Notes: a model not told the origin generated them from the letters alone. Counted from the stretch's first letter, positions 23,492 through 37,109 are shown. The stretch: DNA of 64,000 bases from Hofstenia miamia (GCA_004352715.1 SCFE01000099.1:1476935-1540934), one strand, 5' to 3'. Translations and numbers: made by a program.

Positions 23492-24511
23492 TTATATATA
23501 TATATATATATNNNNNNNNNNNNNNNNNNNNNNNNNNNNNNNNNNNNNNNNNNNNNNNNNNNNNNNNNNNNNNNNNNNNNNNNNNNNNNNNNNNNNNNNN
23601 NNNNNNNNNNNNNNNNNNNNNNNNNNNNNNNNNNNNNNNNNNNNNNNNNNNNNNNNNNNNNNNNNNNNNNNNNNNNNNNNNNNNNNNNNNNNNNNNNNNN
23701 NNNNNNNNNNNNNNNNNNNNNNNNNNNNNNNNNNNNNNNNNNNNNNNNNNNNNNNNNNNNNNNNNNNNNNNNNNNNNNNNNNNNNNNNNNNNNNNNNNNN
23801 NNNNNNNNNNNNNNNNNNNNNNNNNNNNNNNNNNNNNNNNNNNNNNNNNNNNNNNNNNNNNNNNNNNNNNNNNNNNNNNNNNNNNNNNNNNNNNNNNNNN
23901 NNNNNNNNNNNNNNNNNNNNNNNNNNNNNNNNNNNNNNNNNNNNNNNNNNNNNNNNNNNNNNNNNNNNNNNNNNNNNNNNNNNNNNNNNNNNNNNNNNNN
24001 NNNNNNNNNNNNNNNNNNNNNNNNNNNNNNNNNNNNNNNNNNNNNNNNNNNNNNNNNNNNNNNNNNNNNNNNNNNNNNNNNNNNNNNNNNNNNNNNNNNN
24101 NNNNNNNNNNNNNNNNNNNNNNNNNNNNNNNNNNNNNNNNNNNNNNNNNNNNNNNNNNNNNNNNNNNNNNNNNNNNNNNNNNNNNNNNNNNNNNNNNNNN
24201 NNNNNNNNNNNNNNNNNNNNNNNNNNNNNNNNNNNNNNNNNNNNNNNNNNNNNNNNNNNNNNNNNNNNNNNNNNNNNNNNNNNNNNNNNNNNNNNNNNNN
24301 NNNNNNNNNNNNNNNNNNNNNNNNNNNNNNNNNNNNNNNNNNNNNNNNNNNNNNNNNNNNNNNNNNNNNNNNNNNNNNNNNNNNNNNNNNNNNNNNNNNN
24401 NNNNNNNNNNNNNNNNNNNNNNNNNNNNNNNNNNNNNNNNNNNNNNNNNNNNNNNNNNNNNNNNNNNNNNNNNNNNNNNNNNNNNNNNNNNNNNNNNNNN
24501 NNNNNNNNNNN
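23492..24511. other. (AT)n tract and 1000-N gap
   Basis: (TA)n at 23492-23511 leads into exactly 1000 N (23512-24511). Long open frames across it are artefacts. Confidence 0.95.
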
Positions 24512-25491
24512 CTGGTATTTTGGGGCATCACTAGGTAGATAGAAGAACATTTCAATTAGAAGTATTTAGAGACTCGTTTAACTTAAGCTTATAGACCCAT
24601 AAAGCCGTCTAGTGTCCTAATAAAAAGTAGGAAAGCGATTTCAAAACTAACATGAGTAATTGAATGCCTACCATGATTATTTTCGCGTTGATTTTATTGT
24701 TAGGTCATGCCAAATGTCTTTCTGTTAATGAACAGGTAGTAATGTTCTAGGTTTATTTTAAAACTTTAGAACCAAGCTACAGATGTTAAATTCAAAGCAA
24801 ATGAAATTTGAAAGGATTTTTAAAATTCAAAATCTAATCTGCAATGTGAGATATCTTGTTAAAATATAATTAATACTACTATAGAAATTTCATTAGAAAA
24901 CCTACTTTATTGAAAATCTGTTCACAGAGAAATATACTTTTATAATTAGTCTAACCGAAAATCTATAACATCATATTAAATCGTAAAAGAATTGCATTAA
25001 ACTACGCTGCGCGCTATTTTGATAAATCCATTCTAAATAATTTGCAGTTTTTGGAAACTCTATATATACACTTATATTGTGTTCATAATCGCAAAATAAA
25101 GCATAGTTGAAGAATAATTACAATCCTCTTGAAAACCTCCACTTAATTTTATATCTAATCAATTCTATATTTTTAAAGTTTTAAAGAAATTAGTTTTTAA
25201 GAAATGCATGACAATAATTTGAATTTCAAACGATATTTATATCACTTAGCACAGTTAACTTCAGGCATTGTTCTTAAATTGAAATTGATAATGTCCAGAA
25301 ATGGAATTGTTATATTTCTTACCATGAAAAGATAAACTTTTAAGAAATGGATAACATTTGAGCAACAATCAGACAGGAAAAAATTGGCATTCTAGAAAAA
25401 ATCCAATTTATACATGAGATTTGTATAGTGTAAATCTCTATATACTCATTATTCTAAAATTTGTAAAAAAATAGTAGCTAAATAAATAAAA

Positions 25492-25493
<2 letters not shown>
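24512..25493. other. No gene seen
   Basis: AT-rich unique-looking sequence with no recognisable feature. Confidence 0.6.

Positions 25494-25538
<45 letters not shown>
25494..25538. repeat. (AT)n microsatellite
   Basis: About 45 bases of uninterrupted AT dinucleotide. Confidence 0.95.
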
Positions 25539-25542
<4 letters not shown>

Positions 25543-25814
25543 GTTGGAGGCTCGCTCCTTTCTATATGATAGTATTATATTTTTTCTCATTTTGAATTTT
25601 CTATTCGTTTCTACTAAATATAAAAATTCTTAAGGATTGAAAGTACGTTGTTATTATAATCCTATATACATAAGCATAATCTTACTTATTCAGAGTAAAA
25701 TTTTGAACAACATTATTTAAAAATTTTTTTTAACTTTGATGATTTTGAAAAATCCAGCAATAAATCATTTATCATTTAGAAAAATTATTCAAAATAATGT
25801 TTGCACTTCTCCTT

Positions 25815-27558
25815 AAAACATTGACAGTGAATGATTTATCGAAAAATCTTTTATTGATAGATCTATCAAATCCTTCCTAGGGGAAATATTTTCGGGAGCT
25901 TTGTATAATGTTATGCACATTAACAAAAAAGGAAAAAGGGCGTCTATTGGCCAGTCCTCCAAGTGAAAGAATTGTCGTGTATTTTGCCTTCTTTGAAGAG
26001 CAAGATTGTAAGGAAATGTATATAGCAAAGTAAAACGAGGATTGTAGAAAATCTTCCGGCAATTTCTGAACTAATTCTGGCAATTCCTCAACAATAGCAA
26101 TCGAATTTTTATTATAGTAAAATCAAATTGATCTATAGAAGTTTGGTCGATTGTAGTTACCTCCAACAAAAAATCATTTTGAAGAGCAATTCTAGTCAGA
26201 TCAATTCTCTTCGTTTCAATGGCATGAACTGCGGAGATTTAAAAATTATATCCAGCATTACGACAGTGAAAAAAACATTACGCTTGAAAAAAACATTCTT
26301 ATAAGTTCATGCTTGTATGCAGCTGATGTCATTAGCAAGTAATCTGCGAGATCGCAAAAAGCCATACAATTATGTGACAAGGCTGTAGCTGCATGTATCT
26401 TTGCAAAGAGAACAAATTCTTTTCTGAGAATTGGTAGGTTACATATTTATAGAGCTAATTTTGCAAATTGCCTCAAACAATCCAATTTGTTATCAGAGGT
26501 TGATGATATAATGAGACGATCTTCATCCCTAAATCTTTTATCAGTGCCAGTTCCCTGGAGACTTACCATTTTCCACCATTTTGAGTATAGATCAATGAAG
26601 GATTTGCCAGCATTTTGAGAATAGATCAATGAAGGAAATTGTGTCACTGTAAATATTCTTTGTTGTTGAATGGCCAACCCTGCTGCTGTCTTTTTGGAAA
26701 ACACCTTTTGAGCAAGACAAACACGCTATTTCTGCAAACTTGTCCGTGAAATGCATGAAAAAGTTAAATCCGATAATCTGATGAGTTCATCTAAATCTGA
26801 ACGGTAAAGTCCTTTAACATGTGTAAATTCATCCTTGATCCCTTGTTGTCATTAAGAATAAAGAACTCTATTTGTTGTGTAGCTTTGGTTGTCCAGTTTG
26901 CCCAAACAATTTTGATCAAATGTGAAGTATCTACAAACAGATATAAAGGCAAAGTGTAGTCGACTGGTGATCTACCTTGCAATGACTTTTCTAATCAATT
27001 ACTGAATAGCTTAAAAACGAGCTGATTTACCGATAGTTATTAGTGATACATGCAATGACAACGCCTGAAGCCTGATGAATTGTTGATATGAGGTCTTTTA
27101 CAAGAAAAATTGGAGTGCCGCATCAAGATTAGCAACTGGAATCATACGAACTATAAAACGATAACTAGAAAAGCATATTTTAATCATTACCCATAGTAAT
27201 GAAGTAGCAATGTCGTCAACATTACTGGCTTGGCCATAAAACTTTCCGCCATAATAGTGGAGACCACGTGAAATATGAATTTCGCCCACAAACAAAACAC
27301 AAGCTTTTAATCTCTCAGATAAAATTGACAAAAACTTTATATGTATATATCATCTGTTTTATGAACTAGTGTAGCAGAGATCAATTGAAGAGTTCTAATA
27401 CTTGGTAGAAACAAAAAATTATGAAGAGAGGAATAAACTGATCTTGAATTTGAATATATTTTAAAACCCAGTATGAGATCATTCTTTGAATAAAATTTTT
27501 CTCCTACATCCTTGCGATAAGAATTGTACAATGTAATTGAATTTGGAGCAGAATACAT
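25815..27558 (-). pseudogene. P-element/THAP9-like transposase relict
   Basis: Minus-strand segments appear in the family's order. About 27470-27370 gives GFKIYSNSRSVYSSL...LFLPSIRTLQ, matching the family's ALxLYxxSPxAYxxLRxxxxLPxxRTLxxW. About 27310-27120 gives CVLFVGEIHISRGLHY and DIATSLLWVMIKI, like the DEMxIKxxLxY and ATHVLVFMxxGL blocks. About 26970-26800 gives YLFVDTSHLIKIVWANW, like the FDxPHLLKNxRNNL block. A C-terminal part at about 25990 reads LSLGGLANRRPFSFF, like the GGLxxPS segment. Each segment is in its own frame with stops between. The first acidic residue is replaced (VGE). An N-terminal THAP finger was not found. The order of four blocks supports the family. Confidence 0.65.
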
Positions 27559-29581
27559 TTTGATCTAGATTCATCAAATGTTAAAGAACACTTATCAAAT
27601 ACAGTTGTAATTACTTCATATATCTGACTTCAAAATATCAATACGGATGGAACAGAATTGATCTTTACTGAGTTAATTCCTTTGAAGAGACGATAAGTCA
27701 CAATCCCTGTATCTGAGAAGAAAAAAGTCAACATTCATTCCTCTATTGACCCGTCGCAGTTTGGAGAAAAGAAAATAATTTTTCCCAGTCGCTTATTGCA
27801 GAAGGCATATGAATTATCAACATAGATGTAAATGCTTTCTTTATTTGAAGCAAATAGTTCCTCTATAGTCTGAGAATCTTGAATAGAATCTTTTTACAAG
27901 AATTGTCATAATTAATCGGGAATATTATTGCGTACATCATCTGACGTTCTATTTGTGCATCTTTTACCTGGAAGTGGCCTTGGCACAACAGATGAAGGAG
28001 CATCTCCTAATACAAATGGGGGTACAGTAGGTAAAGAAAATCATCCCTGTAATTACTAAGAGGGAGGCAAAGTTACAAATTTCATTAATTAATTTTTTGT
28101 ACAGAAAACCTTAACGATTATTGTAAATAATATTCTGGAAAGATATTACTAAACTAGCTTAGATGCATTAAATATTTATTTTCCCCGAAAAAAACAATTG
28201 GTACAACATAGTTACGAATTAATGTTCATTATTTCAGATTAGACTTGGTCCCTCTTTGATCCGCAACCCCACACGAAAAGTCAAAGTTTTTACCATTTAA
28301 CGACTGGTTTGACCCGTTTTCCACTCGGGTTGCAATAACGCGTTGCACTAACTTAACAATATTCAAACAGTAAAAATATCAACTTTACGGGATTTATTAA
28401 AATTGTTTATCGTTCTTGAAGAACTTCTTAAATGCTTATATATAAAAACCAATAAAAATATCCGAATTCTGAGAGCTCCACAAGATAGAGAACACTCAAC
28501 TATTTCAGTGAAGTTTGTTTAAAACAACGCCAGTCTGTTAAAGTTATTGTCGTAAATATGTTAAAATTTGTTAATAATGGATGTAAGTGTATATATTTTC
28601 ACTTTAGTAATATATACCTTTACACATTAGGCCAATGTCAAATATTTCCTAGAGTAAAAAAAATTTATGTTATTACATTAATTATTAATGATCACTCAAA
28701 ATGCCGCGGTATCAATTTGATATCGATAAGATTATCAAAGGTTGAATCAGGTTCCTGTTCGCCTAGGATCGCGGCAGATCAGTTTTTAAAAATCAAAATT
28801 GGATTTAGTTCATTACAAAAAATTTGGTAAAATAATATGTAATAGTAATATCACTGGAAGATTTCCCTCGTGGCAGTCAACACAGTAGAAATCCGTAAAG
28901 TACTTTGTTCTGTTTCAAAACATCAATGTTATAAATTATTTAATATATTCAAATGAGTTTTATTTTTAGAAATTTAACATTTAAATGATGATTTTAGAAA
29001 TTCAGACTGAAATCTTCCGGCTTGCTTTCGGCATCATAATAGTCTCGGTATATATAAGAAAAAAATATTATGAGTTTTATACATTACTATATTGTTAATT
29101 AGCAGAAATCAAAGTTTTCTTCAGCATAGTCAGACATTAAGAGTTCTGTTCTCAGATATAATCTAGAAATTTTTGTCCCACACCACATTGGCATTTTGTT
29201 GTTTAGATAATCATTCGCATCAGAGCTGAACACTCCGCTACCTGTTGAGGAACAAAAATGCAAAATTTCAAGATAAAATTTAGTACATGAACATAGGCGT
29301 TACACTCAGCTTTGTAGTTGGTCCTCGTTGAAAACGTGTTATTGCAGCATCTTCTACCAGGCTTCGATATCCAACTCCTCCATTATTACCATATAATGAT
29401 TGTGGTATACTAGCGGGTAGAAATGTACTAATCTTAAACTGCTAGTAGCTTCTGCATTATTAAGTTCCAATAACTATAATTAATGGATGATATAACAAGC
29501 ACTATCCCTAGTAACACTAAGTAGTCTTTTGGACGTCCTTATGTTAACATTTATAGCCATCCTAAAGACGTCAATATCTGT
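27559..29581. other. No gene seen; possible remains of the P-like element's 5' end
   Basis: About 27600-27910 may still hold diverged 5' parts of the P-like element on minus, but no motif is clear. A CCCG-rich patch at about 28255-28335 (GACCCG, ACTCGGG) resembles the window's MITE termini. The rest is AT-rich and featureless. Confidence 0.45.
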
Positions 29582-29641
29582 CCTCATACTGGACACAAAA
29601 ACGACGTGATTTGCTAATAAATAAAATGTTATTCATGATTT
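29582..29641 (+). repeat. Element 3' end, left copy of a tail-to-tail pair
   Basis: Sixty bases matching the reverse complement of 30333-30392 with five mismatches by eye. Both copies contain the end of an open frame (LILDTKTT here; stop TGA at 29607-29609), then TTTGC, an AATAAATAAAAT stretch with a polyadenylation-type AATAAA, and TTATTCATGATTT. This looks like the 3' end of a transcribed element; the family is not recognised. Confidence 0.6.
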
Positions 29642-30332
29642 GCCACAAACGTTTTGTATAAAGTTATTTAATTGTGATATCCTTCACAACATGTGATTTA
29701 TGTGATCATGCTTTTGAAATTTACTCACAATCACACTTCCTACTCATTTTGCTCACAAACACCATCATTATAATAATTTATAAAGAAGTCTTTTGTAATA
29801 GAAATTTTGACACTTAAATATCACTTTTGTAAAGGTGGAAAATTTTTTATGTTTGCTTTTTCATTAATTTCACTAGTATGCGTCTATTCAATTTTTATTA
29901 ATATTTACAATTTAATGTATTGGTGAAGTCAAAATATATATTTGCATAAATCATTCCAACCTGTGTAAAATATTTATGTTTAAAATTAATGCATGTTTAT
30001 CTTAAAAATTGGAATAATTCACTCAATCATAAATTTTCTATTCAATATTATGTGACATTATAAAAAAATGATAAAACTTTGTTTAGAAACGTTGATATTT
30101 TTAAGAAAAATAGCAAGGAATAAAAAATTTTCAACGTTTTTAAGAGTGAAATTAGATGTGTCAAAAGTAAAGCTATTAAATTCTTCTTTATAAATGATAT
30201 TAGTGGCATAATTTGTAAGTGAAACTACTAGATTGATTGTGTTTAAATATTAAGAAGTTCAGTAATAACAAAAATACGTTGTAAATGTTATCAGATTAAG
30301 TTACCTTACTTCATTTGAAGGGATTTTGCAAA

Positions 30333-30553
30333 AAATCATGAATAATATTTTATTTATTTGCAAATCATGTCGTTTTTGAGTCCATTATGAGGCCAGATTT
30401 AGGTGATGAAGCCTTGCAGTATCTTTGCCAGCTGTCAATGGTTGGGCATCCGCGCGTAGCTGATCTCCGAATCAAGTAACAACCATTTCTTTCCATTTCC
30501 GTTGAATGGGTTCCACCTCTCAGCTCAGTAAAATCACTTATGTGTGCCCTATC
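30333..30553 (-). pseudogene. 3' coding end of an unidentified element, right copy of the pair
   Basis: On minus, an open stretch from 30553 to a TGA at 30365-30367 (63 codons) is GC-richer than the flanks. It includes RSATRGCPTIDSWQRYCK and ends LIMDSKTT, then runs into the shared AATAAA-bearing 3' tail (30392-30333). The left copy at 29582 ends LILDTKTT with the same stop and tail in the opposite direction. The RG-x-P-x3-W-x2-Y pattern is reminiscent of C-terminal ends of some non-LTR retrotransposon ORFs, but that is a guess. Confidence 0.45.
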
Positions 30554-31724
30554 CTAGCTCTGTTTTTATTGAAGGCTCGACACAATTCGACTTAGTTTCA
30601 AATTGTAAAGTGTACTATATACTTGCAACCTCAATTGTCACTAGCTGCTTAAGTAAATATTTAATTAGCCATTACCGAAATATATTGGGTTTACTTAAAT
30701 CAGATAAATAAATAGCAGCTTCCTAACCTACATATAATAATTAATACATACAAGATCACATTATTGGTCACATTATAGTCATGAATTTCGATCTAGTTAA
30801 ATATAAATACAAAAAACTAATTTTGGCTTACCAGCCATATATCGAATCCATCGTAGTTAATAAGCAAACTGTAATAAACTAAAGATAAGAATTCCGAAGA
30901 ATTTTCTTCAAAAATCATTACAATGATTTTTGTTCTATTTAAATCTGAATTCAAAAAGTAGTTGTCGATTTCAAATTTCAAATTATTCGTCTGCCAAGAT
31001 GGTTAAAAATAACGGAAGCGAGTTCGCCCCCTTCGTTTTGCAAAATTAGTCAAATCGACAGATACTAATACAAATCTTTTCACTTATATTTTCTTATTTG
31101 CATTACACAAAATTAATCTAAGATGACAATTAATTTTATTTTTAATCACTTTCCAGTTTGATCTTAATTCTTCTTTGGCTGACTATTTTCTTTAACAGCT
31201 TGATTTGTTTTGGATTATGCTGCATTATTCCAACAATAAAATCGATAATATCTGAAGACTTGTACTCTTTTACATGAAAAATCCATTCAATTTGCAGTAG
31301 AGTTAATATGTAATAGTACAATGTGAACAACTAATATTTATGATTTTATTTAAGCTGGCTATCATTCTGGGTAGAGTTTCAGTGCATTCCGGTTGCAATG
31401 CAACAAATGCAATCAGATCTCATCTCTTATAGTGGGGCCGTCGTTTCTAACACCTTTTATATAGAAATTGCTTTAAAAGATGTGCTAGATGGATGTCACA
31501 ACGCTACGTTGACCTTGGATCAAATTCTAATTCAAAGAAATATTTCTCAATAGCTTTTGATACCAACTGCTAACTTAAGTTTCAGAAATTGATATCACCA
31601 TTCTAAATTTGCAATCAGGCATATATGTGTTTCTTCTATGATTAAATATTTTTTCAAAATTTATCTTCACTAATTTTACATTTTAACGGAGATAGCAAAA
31701 CTACTTGTTATTGACATTTAACAA
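30554..31724. other. No gene seen
   Basis: Mostly AT-rich. A coding-like stretch on plus at about 31470-31575 (KRCARWMSQRYVDLG) is open for some 40 codons but has no recognised domain and no defined exon borders. Confidence 0.45.
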
Positions 31725-31845
31725 ACAACAAGCCATCGAATCTACTTTTGGTCGATGCAAGCTATTAAAAAATCAACACAGACTTTACTAATGGAATTTA
31801 ATTGATTAACGCCCTGCTTAATGGATGGAAGAGGATTTTATAAAT
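31725..31845 (+). repeat. Dispersed repeat, copy A
   Basis: Similar to the reverse complement of about 56560-56725. Shared blocks are CAACAAGC(C/T)ATCGA, TC(T/C)ACTTTTG, ACTAATGGAAT versus GCTAATGGAAT, TTGATTAAC(G/A)CCCTGCTTAATGGAT. The conserved pieces look coding-derived (QQAI(E/D)STF) but both copies contain stops. No family recognised. Confidence 0.55.
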
Positions 31846-34169
31846 TAGTAACCGTAGAAATATGACGTAGATGAATAAAGCCTATAAATAGCTGTATCAG
31901 GAAGAAACATTTTCAGTAGATTGTAGAACTTTGTGTTCGAAAGGTGACGTATACATTTTTGTTTTGCAATATTGTATAGCTTATTATATACAAAAAATGT
32001 TACCAGCTATATTTGGCTTTATTGTTTCTTTCAACTCTCAACATCAATTTCTTAAGAATTGCTTGTAATATATAATTATTGCCTACTTTGTTAATAGGTG
32101 ATATATCATTTATACAGCATATTTTGATTAAGCAAAGTTTGAATTTTGCTGCTATGAGCTCATATAGATTTTGTAAGAAATAATAAATCCTGTGAAACAG
32201 TATTGAATTTTCAAGTTTCGAAATAAAATTTTGATAGCAGTGTAAACAATAAAAACGAATGAAATATGAAGTATTTGCCCAAAAATTTTGATTTTCGCCA
32301 TGTTATTTTTTTTCGAAAGCTCAAATCCTACATCTTCATCTTTTAACTTTTGAGTTCTATTTTGAAAACCGGTGTTGATTATCAGTAGAAGGCTTTTTTG
32401 ACCAAATAGTTTCAAATAGTATCAGGAGAAAGTAAATTTTTCACAATTCACAAAGAAAATTTTTGATGATTTTTGATTACAAATCGAAGAAAAAACTAAA
32501 TTTTAGACTGATAGTGTTGATGGAAGAAGAGAAGGAACATGGTTATTCCTGAAGCATTACCAATCCGCATTGTGGACTACTTGCCAGAACGTTAGTCTCT
32601 AATTTGATGATACTGGTTAACGCTGTTCAAGCTTTCTGATTATTCAAATTTTCCAGAAAATAGAATGCCTTGTTTGCAATTTCTAAAGTCCTACTCCAGT
32701 AAAGCGATTGCTTCATGAACATTATGTGATGTCAACAACAAACTGCAATGTTTATATTTAGCTTGTATTATTTATAAATTTGTTAAATGTATCAGAGATA
32801 TAGTATTCACAATACATATACAGTAATTAAATGTTGAATTTTAAAACTTCTTCTATGATTTACTTATATAACAATTAAATTTCAAATAAATTATTTGTGG
32901 TTGTTTATACGTTAACCCTGTAGCAGTTGTGTAAATACAGCAATTGCTCAATGCATCGTAACAGGATATATTGAAATCTAAGAAATTCACACCAAATTTT
33001 TGCCCTAGTGTAATTTTATGGTCAGTTGGAATTTTATTAATTTTTCGCAAAATGCATCTGTCTAAGAGCCTAACCATAAATTTTCCTTCTTTTACATTAC
33101 TTTAGATTGAAATTTAAAAAATATATTTAGAAATAATATTTGGTATCTATAATAATTTTGAGCATATATTCAATGGAAAGCTTAGAGAACTGGCATGCGA
33201 ATGTGGCATAAATCCGATAAAATTTATGAAATTTCTAAAAAAGACTTTGAATAATTTTTACTTGGCGAAAATCTATCAACATTTTAATAATTTTGCTGCA
33301 TATTTCTGAATAGTTTGCTATAAATGTTTGCAAATAAATGTTTTTGTGATATACATTTTTGTCAAAAAATATATATTCAAATTTTGATTGGAAATCCACT
33401 TTTGACACAGTAGTTTGACAAAAAATCTAAAAGGACTTTAGAGGGTATGCTTAATGAACTATGAGCCAAACGAGGTATTTGACTTGATTGAGGAAATATG
33501 CTGACATTTCTTTGGCAGCAAAGAATTAAATAATAAATTCTCCAAATATTTCATGAAATACATTTACTACCCTTCAAAATTGCAATATTTCTTAAACTAC
33601 CACGTTGATCCCTATCCATGACAACTTTGAAACGGATGAAATATTTGGGATGCATTCACTAATTATATAGATATTAAAGCACTAATTGTCTAATGTATAT
33701 GAATATGTAAACACATTTAGCATATTCAAACATTTGAAACTACATGTATTTAAATAATATTTGAAAGAAAAAGTTAAATATGTCTAGCGTTGTGCTGTTG
33801 TCATCACTTCGATCACTGAATATCTGGCTTCTACTAACAATTTATCTTAAAACGTCATTTAAGCTTTATTGAAAACTCTAACAAAGTAATTTATTCAATA
33901 TTTAAATAGCTGATAATATGATTATCGTACAAAGCCATAAAAGTACAAAACCTGTAGTAACTGCACATATAATTCATTTGCATTGCCTGCAGAATTCATG
34001 ACACACAAGTTAATTGCATTGTTTTGATTCATTAATATTTGGCATTATTGTTGAAATTACTGAAGCGTTTGTAATTACAGGATCTCGAAACTTGCCATTT
34101 CCATGCTTAAAGAATTTGAAATAGACTTAAAAACTTTAACCATCACGGGTCTGATTGCGTGATTAAACC
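31846..34169. other. No gene seen
   Basis: AT-rich sequence. Minus-strand open stretches at 32152-32415 and 32853-33077 have AT-driven amino-acid composition and no domain, so I do not call them genes. Confidence 0.55.
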
Positions 34170-36608
34170 ATTAAAATCTATTTTGCGCGTGAATTCGATT
34201 CAGAGATCGACACAGGTCGAATTTTTCAGGCTCGGCCCGTCAACTATCATTTCAAGTCCGTTTTCGGCCCATATTGGAATATTTGTAGCCCGTTTTTGAC
34301 CCGTCAAAGTGTATTAATCTATTTCAACACGTTAATTTTTGGCTGTAGCATGAAGTCCAATGTGACTAAAATCACTTTATCACTGAGCAGAAGTTCCTTG
34401 GGTGGCATATATTCGGACCTTGTCCATTCATAATTGAATCTAATAAAGCCAGTTTTTTGATTGGGTATAAAATATTTCACATTTTTTTTGAATTTACAAA
34501 TTGAATCCTAAATTTATACAAAATATCATGTTGCTTTATGTAATTCTACGTTTTCTGATTTTGATTGATTAAAGTTTTTAACGATTTAATAAAGCACAGC
34601 AAAATTTTGCAAAATTAATCGTTGAAAAAGATTTAATATTTTATTAATACGCTATTAATATACTCTTAATATGTTTTGCTTTTTGATGGAACTTGAGATA
34701 ACTGATAACTGATGTAAGAACTTGTTCTTCGAATTATAATACACCACTTAAATTTTTTAAGTAGAATATCAAAGAATTGGTTTGATATTTCAAACAGTTT
34801 CTTGAATGTGGATGTATCGCTAAATTATATTAAGCTTATAAAAAGCATTCAACCCGTTTGGACGATTATTAAGTGGGCTAAGTTAATTGTACATTTTTAA
34901 AAATTCTGTGGAAAGTAAAATTTTCCTTTCTTCAATATGTGTTCAATAATTGCAAATTTTCAGGGAAGGTATGATTAGATTTTTTGATATAACCATCAAT
35001 TTTAGAAAAATAATTTACTATAAATTTTTTAGTGAAAATTGAATGCCCTATGTATTAAATTCTTTAAAAATTCTTTGATTTTCCACACAATTCTACAATT
35101 TTAAACAAAGAAAATCATTTCAGTTCTGTATGAGAATCTACAAGGGATTCCAAGGCAATATTGAATTAGAATAAATTGTGATTTCTTCAATCTACATTTG
35201 ATTAAGATTTTGTATGGAAAAACAAAACTTACATCTTATAGATCCCCTAAGCTGTTGAATAGTGTCAGCTAAAACATATTATTTGAAAATTGTAAAGAAA
35301 ATTTAGGATAAAACAAAATATTAAATTCATCTAGCGGAAAAAATTTAAAAATGCATTTAGTGATTTTAGAGTTGTTAGCAAAAACGCTNATTAAAATCTA
35401 TTTTGCGCGTGAATTCGATTCAGAGATCGACACAGGTCGAATTTTTCAGGCTCGGCCCGTCAACTATCATTTCAAGTCCGTTTTCGGCCCATATTGGAAT
35501 ATTTGTAGCCCGTTTTTGACCCGTCAAAGTGTATTAATCTATTTCAACACGTTAATTTTTGGCTGTAGCATGAAGTCCAATGTGACTAAAATCACTTTAT
35601 CACTGAGCAGAAGTTCCTTGGGTGGCATATATTCGGACCTTGTCCATTCATAATTGAATCTAATAAAGCCAGTTTTTTGATTGGGTATAAAATATTTCAC
35701 ATTTTTTTTGAATTTACAAATTGAATCCTAAATTTATACAAAATATCATGTTGCTTTATGTAATTCTACGTTTTCTGATTTTGATTGATTAAAGTTTTTA
35801 ACGATTTAATAAAGCACAGCAAAATTTTGCAAAATTAATCGTTGAAAAAGATTTAATATTTTATTAATACGCTATTAATATACTCTTAATATGTTTTGCT
35901 TTTTGATGGAACTTGAGATAACTGATAACTGATGTAAGAACTTGTTCTTCGAATTATAATACACCACTTAAATTTTTTAAGTAGAATATCAAAGAATTGG
36001 TTTGATATTTCAAACAGTTTCTTGAATGTGGATGTATCGCTAAATTATATTAAGCTTATAAAAAGCATTCAACCCGTTTGGACGATTATTAAGTGGGCTA
36101 AGTTAATTGTACATTTTTAAAAATTCTGTGGAAAGTAAAATTTTCCTTTCTTCAATATGTGTTCAATAATTGCAAATTTTCAGGGAAGGTATGATTAGAT
36201 TTTTTGATATAACCATCAATTTTAGAAAAATAATTTACTATAAATTTTTTAGTGAAAATTGAATGCCCTATGTATTAAATTCTTTAAAAATTCTTTGATT
36301 TTCCACACAATTCTACAATTTTAAACAAAGAAAATCATTTCAGTTCTGTATGAGAATCTACAAGGGATTCCAAGGCAATATTGAATTAGAATAAATTGTG
36401 ATTTCTTCAATCTACATTTGATTAAGATTTTGTATGGAAAAACAAAACTTACATCTTATAGATCCCCTAAGCTGTTGAATAGTGTCAGCTAAAACATATT
36501 ATTTGAAAATTGTAAAGAAAATTTAGGATAAAACAAAATATTAAATTCATCTAGCGGAAAAAATTTAAAAATGCATTTAGTGATTTTAGAGTTGTTAGCA
36601 AAAACGCT
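34170..36608. repeat. 1219-bp perfect duplication around a single n: assembly artefact
   Basis: Bases 34170-35388 recur at 35390-36608 (offset 1220) with no difference seen, separated by a single n at 35389. Identical AT-rich noncoding sequence with a lone n at the joint is best explained by two contig ends that overlap but were not merged. The sequence includes a CCCG-rich MITE-like patch at 34190-34310 and its copy. No gene is present. Confidence 0.9.
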
Positions 36609-37109
36609 ATCATTTTGAAACGCATAGGGTTCTATAATAGTTTCTAAAAGGTTTCATAGCATTCCAATAAAACCGTCCCCACTGATTAAAAGTCTAAGAA
36701 AATTAAAGGCATTCAGCATGACGAAAATATTTATTTTTAGTATTAATGGGAATATTAAGGAATTCAATTGAGATGATGGGATTATGAGATCATTTCATTG
36801 AAAAGCTTCATTGCCAAGCGCATTCTTCTAAATTTCTTAATAATTTTTTATTGTCTACAACAAACCCTGATTCTAAAGATACTATTAATTATTTTCTGGA
36901 ATTTACAGTCGAGAAAGATAGGGACCCTCACATAAAAATGTGATCCATACTCAATTATTGATGAAACTAGAGATGAAAAAACGGTATCCAAAAAGTTGCA
37001 ATTCGTGTAATTTCAGCGTTTTTTTTTAATTAGTTCCTCAACGTAATCACTTTATTTATGATTCGAGTTCAACGTAACTCGTCCTAATAAATATATATTT
37101 AGACTATAA
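36609..37109. promoter_or_regulatory. Upstream region of receptor copy 2, with acceptor-like site
   Basis: No separate gene. The end reads AATATATATTTAG (to 37102), then seven bases, then the ATG. The same TATTTAG plus seven bases precedes the ATG of receptor copy 3. This fits a 3' splice site of a 5'-UTR intron or a trans-splice acceptor; no promoter motif can be asserted in such AT-rich DNA. Confidence 0.4.

Noticed and set aside
35351-35653. 100-codon ORF
   Set aside because: It spans the single n of an assembly duplication and has no conserved content.
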